This document shows positions 59,416 through 64,000 of a stretch of DNA of 64,000 nt, one piece after another; the first letter of the stretch is position 1, and each line of letters starts with the position of its first letter. The position numbers and the translations under genes are program-made. The DNA is taken from contig CALKBZ010000005.1 of assembly GCA_937775295.1 (NCBI GenBank), positions 62,001-126,000 of the forward strand, written 5' to 3'. The stretch is from an uncultured Opitutales bacterium (lineage in GTDB: Bacteria > Verrucomicrobiota > Verrucomicrobiia > Opitutales > Coraliomargaritaceae). The notes under the pieces are model-generated. The model saw only the letters and a program-made list of their open reading frames with translations, ran no database searches and had not been told where the DNA came from.

Positions 59416-60861
59416 ATGAGCACAGACACACTAACAAAAACAGACTACAAAGTCAAAGACATCAACCTTGCTGACTTCGGTCGCAAAGAAGTCGAGATCG
59501 CACAATTCGAGATGCCCGGTCTCATGGCGACCTGCGAGAAATACGCCGCTGAGCAGCCGCTCAAGGGCGTACGTATCATGGGCTCCTTGCACATGACGAT
59601 TCAGACTGCGGTGTTGATCGAAACATTGAAGACGCTCGGCGCTGACGTGCGTTGGTGCTCTTGTAATATTTTCTCCACCCAAGATCATGCAGCGGCCTAC
59701 GTCGCGAAGAACCTTGAAGTGCCTGTGTTCGCTTGGAAGGGCGAGACACTCGAAGAATACTGGTGGTGCACACAGCAGGCACTCACATGGCCAGACGGTT
59801 TGGGCCCTCAACTCATCGTCGACGACGGCGGAGACGCAACACTCTTGATCCACAAAGGCTATGAACTTGAGGATGGTAGTGACTGGGTGAATACAGCTTC
59901 CGACAGTGAAGAAGAGTCCGTAATCAAAGCGCTCCTGAACAACATCCAAGCGGAGAATTTCTCCAATGATCATTGGCACAAGATTGTGGAAGACTGGAAA
60001 GGTGTTTCTGAAGAAACAACGACTGGCGTGCACCGTCTCTACGAAATGCACAACGCTGGCAAGCTGCTCGTCCCTGCGATCAATGTAAATGACTCTGTCA
60101 CTAAGGCGAAGTTTGACAACCTGTATGGTTGCCGCGAATCACTACTTGATGGCATCAAACGTGCAACTGACGTAATGATTGCGGGTAAGGTTGGCGTCGT
60201 TTGTGGATATGGCGATGTGGGTAAAGGCTGTGCTGCTGCACTTAAGGGTATGGGCGCACAGGTTGTCGTGACTGAAGTTGATCCGATTTGTGCACTGCAA
60301 GCTGCAATGGAAGGCCACCGCGTACTGACCCTCGAGGACACACTCGGCTGGGGCGATATCTACGTCACCACCACTGGTAACTATGGCATTATTACCGCTG
60401 ACCACATGTCGAAGATGAAGGACCAAGCGATCGTTTGTAATATCGGTCACTTCGATAATGAGATCGGTGTGGATGCGCTCAATAACATGCCAGGTGTTGA
60501 GGTTGAAATGATCAAACCAGACATCCAAGGTGCGGTTGATAAATATACCTTCCCCGATGGCCACAGCATCTACTTGCTTGCCAAGGGTCGTCTGGTGAAC
60601 CTCGGTTGTGCCACTGGTCATCCATCTTTCGTGATGTCGAACAGTTTCACTAACCAAGCGCTCGCTCAAATTGAGCTTTGGAAGCAGGTCGAGAAATATA
60701 CACCTGGCGTGTATATCTTGCCGAAGCACATCGATGAGGAAGTGGCTCGTCTGCATCTCAAGAAGATCGGCTGCAAGCTCACCACTTTGAGTGACGAGCA
60801 AGCGGGTTACATCGGTGTCAAGCCGTCTGGCCCCTACAAGTCAGAGCACTACCGCTACTAG
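59416..60861 (+). CDS. ahcY: S-adenosylhomocysteine hydrolase
   Basis: 481 residues. Splits SAH into adenosine and homocysteine with bound NAD. Motifs: [32 protein letters not shown], the NAD site [20 protein letters not shown], and the C-terminal [13 protein letters not shown] with the conserved final Lys and Tyr. Followed by a terminator. Confidence 0.98.
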   Translation: MSTDTLTKTDYKVKDINLADFGRKEVEIAQFEMPGLMATCEKYAAEQPLKGVRIMGSLHMTIQTAVLIETLKTLGADVRWCSCNIFSTQDHAAAYVAKNLEVPVFAWKGETLEEYWWCTQQALTWPDGLGPQLIVDDGGDATLLIHKGYELEDGSDWVNTASDSEEESVIKALLNNIQAENFSNDHWHKIVEDWKGVSEETTTGVHRLYEMHNAGKLLVPAINVNDSVTKAKFDNLYGCRESLLDGIKRATDVMIAGKVGVVCGYGDVGKGCAAALKGMGAQVVVTEVDPICALQAAMEGHRVLTLEDTLGWGDIYVTTTGNYGIITADHMSKMKDQAIVCNIGHFDNEIGVDALNNMPGVEVEMIKPDIQGAVDKYTFPDGHSIYLLAKGRLVNLGCATGHPSFVMSNSFTNQALAQIELWKQVEKYTPGVYILPKHIDEEVARLHLKKIGCKLTTLSDEQAGYIGVKPSGPYKSEHYRY

Positions 60862-61488
60862 GCGATTCGAGGAATTAAGTTTTCAAAAGCGTCCTCCTCG
60901 GAGGGCGCTTTTTTTGGGTCGGTGTGAGTCGATTCCCAGAACAGGAGGGTGGGCGACCCGGCCACGGCATCGACTCAGCTCACAACGAGGGCGAGTCGCC
61001 CCCACTCGGAGGGCGCTTTTTTTTGGTTCATCGTCATTTACCGGGAAAATACTACTCGATGTCTAATGTGCCGGCAATTCTGTTGGGGAGGGTCGACCTC
61101 CGTGTCGACCGCAGGCAGTTTAGAAATCACATTAAAATCCAAGATTATCTATCGGCTGTTATTCATGTCAGCCACTCCCGCATCGGTACCGGACGACACG
61201 GAGGTCATCCCTCCCAAGAGCCAGATGCGAATCCACCGTCCATCTATACCTTTCCCACTAATCGGCGATGAACCTTTTTTTTGGTGGGTGAGAGTCGATT
61301 CCCAGAACAGGAGAGTGGGCGACCCGGCCACGGCATCGACTCAGCTCACAACGAGGGCGAGTCGCCCCCACTCCCTTTGACTGCGGGCGTGCCAGTTGCT
61401 CGCCCTTCGGTAACCACCTTGAATCACCCCCCCATTTAGATGATGAAAATTCGTGCGCTTTGTGATTAAGTGCGCTAGTCCTTTTGGT
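60862..61488. repeat. 627-bp repeat-rich spacer with an 82-bp direct repeat
   Basis: Positions 60926-61007 and 61292-61373 are 82-bp direct repeats differing at one base. Each repeat is internally palindromic: GAGTCGAT/ATCGACTC and GTGGGCGAC/GTCGCCCCCAC. Between them, 61086-61110 and 61191-61215 form an imperfect 25-bp inverted repeat whose arms are CTCCGT-loop hairpins like those at 19475-19555 and 3899-3923. T-runs following GGCGC or AACC lie before each direct repeat. No gene is supported. Confidence 0.85.
60885..60916 (+). terminator. Intrinsic terminator of ahcY
   Basis: AGCGTCCTCC-TCG-GAGGGCGCT hairpin (one G-T pair) followed by seven T. About 25 nt after the ahcY stop. The GAGGGCGCTTTTTTT half is duplicated at 61008-61022. 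Confidence 0.88.
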
Positions 61489-62583
61489 ATGCCTAAAAAG
61501 ACAGCTACCAAGAAAACGACCAAGGCCTACGAGGCACCTCAATTTCTCGTCGATTTACTCGACGCGCGCTCCCCCACGGGGCACGAATACGAAGCACAAG
61601 CAGTGATCGATCGTTATGTTGAACCGAAGGTCGATGCCTATCGTAAAGATACCATGGGCAACCGCTTCGCCACGGTGAATCCAGATGGCGAACCATCGTT
61701 GCTATTTGCTGGGCATATCGACGAGCTCGGCCTGATCATCACCTACATCAACGACAAAGGCTTCGTCTATTTCGAGACGCTTGGCGGTCATGATAAGTCG
61801 ATGATTTCTGGGCGTCGTGTTTCAATTTTGACTAAAGATGGCATCGTCAAAGCAGTGACTGGAAAGCGTGCCATTCATCTGATGAGCGCAGAAGACCGTA
61901 AGAAGGTGCCAGAGACGCACGAGATCTGGATCGATCTCGGCGTCAAGAATAAGGCAGAGGCCGAAGCGCTGGTCCGGATCGGCGATACCGCGGTCTACGA
62001 TCAAAGCTTTGAACTCATTCGTGGCAGCGTCGGAGTGGCGCGTGCCTTTGATGATAAAGCGGGAGCCTACGCGGTGCTCGAAGCAGTGCTGCGGCTTAAG
62101 CAAGAAAAGAAGCTGGTCGCTAGAGTCACTGCCGCCGCCACAACCCAAGAGGAGATTGGTACACGTGGTGCGATGACCGCTGCGTTCTCTGAGAACCCTG
62201 ATTTCGCGATTGCAGTGGATGTCGGCCATGCGACCGATTCGCCGGATTGTGATCCGCGCAAATATGGCAATTTCATTCAAGGAGGTGGCCCGATTATTTG
62301 TCGTGGACCAAATATCAATCCGGTCATTTTCGAAAAGATCGTTGCCTGTGCAGAGAAGAACAAGATTCCGTATCAGATCGAAGCCGACTCACGCCCGACT
62401 GGGACTGATGCACGTGCGATTCAAGTCGCGCAGGCTGGTATCGCCACAGGTCTTCTGTCCATTCCGCTGCGCTATATGCACACACCCAGCGAGATGGTGG
62501 ATCTTGAGGATATTGAGCACACCGTGCAATTGTTAGTGGCCGTCGCCAAGTCTCTGAAGAAGAGCGACCGCGGTGTTTGGTAG
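61489..62583 (+). CDS. M42-family glutamyl aminopeptidase-like metallopeptidase
   Basis: 364 residues. Dinuclear metal sites: His/Glu in LLFAGHIDELGLI, Asp in VARAFDDKAGAYAVL, Glu pair in AATTQEEIGTRGA, Asp in AIAVDVGHATDSP, and the His in IPLRYMHTPSEMV. Expected cytoplasmic aminopeptidase or cellulase-M-like enzyme. ATG at 61489 (MPKKTATKKTT) chosen; the frame extends to 61453 but the extra region lies within the repeat spacer. Confidence 0.93.
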   Translation: MPKKTATKKTTKAYEAPQFLVDLLDARSPTGHEYEAQAVIDRYVEPKVDAYRKDTMGNRFATVNPDGEPSLLFAGHIDELGLIITYINDKGFVYFETLGGHDKSMISGRRVSILTKDGIVKAVTGKRAIHLMSAEDRKKVPETHEIWIDLGVKNKAEAEALVRIGDTAVYDQSFELIRGSVGVARAFDDKAGAYAVLEAVLRLKQEKKLVARVTAAATTQEEIGTRGAMTAAFSENPDFAIAVDVGHATDSPDCDPRKYGNFIQGGGPIICRGPNINPVIFEKIVACAEKNKIPYQIEADSRPTGTDARAIQVAQAGIATGLLSIPLRYMHTPSEMVDLEDIEHTVQLLVAVAKSLKKSDRGVW

Positions 62584-62779
62584 CTCATTGCTTTAAATTA
62601 ACTGACTTCGTTCTGGCAATAACCTCGCCTTAAATGGTGGGGCAGTTTGTTACCATGAATTGGTATAGCTGTCGCTATCAGTGCAGCAACGCGCCACAGT
62701 TCGGTGAGTTTCGCTGCCTGTCTGGTGCCCCTTATTGCAGCGAGATTTTACAGGTTTCCACGACAGTGGTTGAGTGCAT

Positions 62780-63189
62780 CTATTTGTACGTCGTGCCAAG
62801 CTTTGCTCGTAGTTTGTAGTCGAGCATCTCCTGTGGTTGATTAATGAGTTTTTGCACTAATCGAGTGCTGTTGAGTAGCTGGGCTGTAAAACTGATGTAG
62901 ACGATGGTATCGCTATAGCCTTCAAGCGGTGGCAGGTCCTTCGCCGTACCAGTGACCACTTCGATGCCTTCGAGAATGAGTTCATAATAGAGGCCGTGCA
63001 AATCGATGGCCTCGGCATTTGGGTTCACCATTCGCAGTTGGATAGTAAACTGCATCGCACTGGTATCGCTCGCAGCTTTTGTGATACCCACGACTTCGAT
63101 CCTCGGGCGCTCGTAATCGTGGTGCAACCACTCCAGCAGAGCACCGCGAGGCAAGTGAGGAGGCAGAGTCGGCGGGTGGCTAATGCCAT
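62780..63189 (-). pseudogene. LEA14-like (LEA type 2) lipoprotein gene with a frameshift
   Basis: The frame from the ATG at 63189 begins with a lipoprotein signal peptide (MALATRRLCLLTCLAVLCWSGC) and then turns nonsensical. In another frame, beginning around the DYERPRIEVVGI stretch (about 63118), a clear LEA type 2 domain continues to the stop at 62780 (MQFTIQLRMVNPNAEAIDL, LEGIEVVTGTAKDLPPLEG). That second frame has only a TTG start at 63154, inside the signal region. A one-base change at about 63115-63130 would join them. Either a disabled gene or a sequencing/assembly error; the domain itself is intact. Confidence 0.65.
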
Positions 63190-63372
63190 AGATTGTAGTT
63201 CAAGCTGAGGCCGTGTATGTGCAAGTAGGGTCATGCATGCCTTCTCTCGGTACATAAGCTAGGGTGTGGAATCGTGCTTAGACCCTCAATGCCTTGAGCT
63301 GTAGCTAATAGAATACGCGATTTAATATGTTTTTCTTGTAAGGACCCACTATTCAATTCGATAATATTAATA

Positions 63373-63621
63373 ATGTCTTCTGATTCCTCATCTTTAACTG
63401 AACGTGCTTGTGCTATTGTCGGATCCGTCATCCCTAGCTGTATGGAAGGATTGCGGCTCGTCGAGTTAGGGCAGCAGCGTCCGCTGAAATTGCATGAGCG
63501 CCTTGGATTGTTCTACAACTCGCCGCTTTGCCTGCATTGCAGCTGTAAGCGAGTTAAATTCGATAAAGAGCGTGAGAAGCTGCGTGAGATTGATCGCCAG
63601 CGCCGTGCTTCAGCTCAATGA
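63373..63621 (+). CDS. Small zf-HC2-like (anti-sigma-type) protein
   Basis: 82 residues. The stretch SCMEGLRLVELGQQRPLKLHERLGLFYNSPLCLHCS resembles the zf-HC2/anti-sigma zinc-binding domain pattern (Cys, Arg-Pro-Leu, then a CxxC pair), though the usual His before CxxC appears to be Asn or Ser. A basic coiled tail follows (KRVKFDKEREKLREIDRQRR). No sigma factor gene is nearby, so the regulatory role is only a suggestion. Confidence 0.6.
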   Translation: MSSDSSSLTERACAIVGSVIPSCMEGLRLVELGQQRPLKLHERLGLFYNSPLCLHCSCKRVKFDKEREKLREIDRQRRASAQ

Positions 63622-63854
63622 GACTCTGTCTAGGGCTCTTCGGGCAAGGCACTCTCGGCAGATTGTGCCTTTCTGTGAGACTAATACCCCAACTAGTATT
63701 TGCATTTTTGAAGGTTTTCACTGCCTTGTGGGGAATGGCTAAAAGGATTAGTATTTCTGGAAAAGTAGCAACCAAGTCAACTCCGGCTATAGATGTGTCG
63801 ACTCCAATGGTCGGCTACCAATTATTGGGCGTGTAAGTTGCCGCTATCTGTATC

Positions 63855-64000
63855 ATGGCTGAGTCAGGAAACGTTCGCAAACCGCTGGTCGCGGTATCTG
63901 GGGCAAGTGGCTTTGTTGGCACTCATTTACGCACGGAATTGGCCGATGTGTATGAGTTTCGGGCGCTGTCGCGGAGTGCTCATGTAGTCGAGCGCAATGC
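63855..64000 (+). CDS. NAD-dependent epimerase/reductase, 3' end cut by window edge
   Basis: Begins at ATG 63855 with 48 residues visible. The N-terminal Rossmann loop is VAVSGASGFVGTHLRTEL (GxxGxxG), typical of SDR-type NAD(P)-dependent epimerases or of YfcH/TIGR01777-like proteins. The rest lies outside the window. The 233 bp before it (63622-63854) hold nothing I recognise. Confidence 0.75.
   Translation, partial: MAESGNVRKPLVAVSGASGFVGTHLRTELADVYEFRALSRSAHVVERN

Noticed and set aside
59431-60801. Two long minus-strand frames over ahcY (206 and 219 codons)
   Set aside because: Shadows of a strongly biased housekeeping gene on the other strand.
60862-61488. Insertion sequence remnant behind ahcY
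   Set aside because: No transposase fragment or terminal inverted repeats of an IS family; it is better described as palindromic and direct repeats.

Overview
The window reads as part of a chromosome of a free-living, aerobic, Gram-negative bacterium. It most resembles a marine Verrucomicrobiota of the Opitutales/Puniceicoccaceae type (Coraliomargarita or Lentimonas relatives). That placement is my inference from the style of the proteins: a Rho with a short N-terminus, a TIGR03663-type membrane protein, a verrucomicrobial-looking HemW relative, and a tryptophanyl-tRNA synthetase followed by a membrane/coiled-coil protein. I ran no database search. Coding density is high and most genes are housekeeping. 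I see no prophage, transposase, integrase, CRISPR array or rRNA operon.

Layout. 1-5362: an edge-truncated methyltransferase-glycosyltransferase fusion (-), a PfkB sugar kinase (+), rho (-) and glutamate dehydrogenase (-). 5575-19394: one long complex I operon, nuoB-C-D-E-F-G-H-I-J-K-L-M-N, with no nuoA. 19717-25295: metY, a membrane protein with a TPR-like tail, a DUF192 lipoprotein, an M24 peptidase and a rhodanese/DUF2892 protein. 25538-33834: purH, an M48 lipoprotein protease, gltX, glnS, a PhoD-like phosphatase and trpS. 33908-41197: a membrane/coiled-coil protein, tRNA-Leu(CAA), an XRE-like/metallo-beta-lactamase fusion, an orphan NarL-type response regulator followed by two unknown small proteins, an IPT/TIG-type lipoprotein and a HemW-like radical SAM enzyme. 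41306-49629: rpoN, an ErpA-like Fe-S carrier, a COG2509 flavoprotein, an ApbE-like/TIGR03663 pair, a GT2 glycosyltransferase and lexA with a candidate operator. 49762-55778: a peptide ABC importer (binding protein, two permeases, two ATPases) interrupted by an antisense DUF4250 gene. 55779-64000: recQ, metK, ahcY, an M42 peptidase, a frameshifted LEA14-like lipoprotein gene, a zf-HC2-like small protein and the start of an epimerase.

How the genes fit together. NADH feeds the membrane complex I. metY, metK and ahcY cover homocysteine formation, SAM synthesis and SAH recycling. gltX, glnS and trpS charge tRNAs. rho, rpoN, lexA and the response regulator are global or signal-dependent regulators.

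The most unusual content is between genes. At least two families of small hairpin repeats show different stem sequences with pairing preserved, one with a fixed CTCCGY loop and one with a 3-nt loop followed by AGTGA. Several of the second family start exactly at stop codons. An 82-bp direct repeat lies behind ahcY, and other short repeats recur at distant sites. Other points of interest are a Rho lacking its N-terminal helical domain and the RNP1 aromatics, the absence of nuoA, the XRE-MBL fusion, and the signal-peptide/domain frameshift in the LEA14-like gene.
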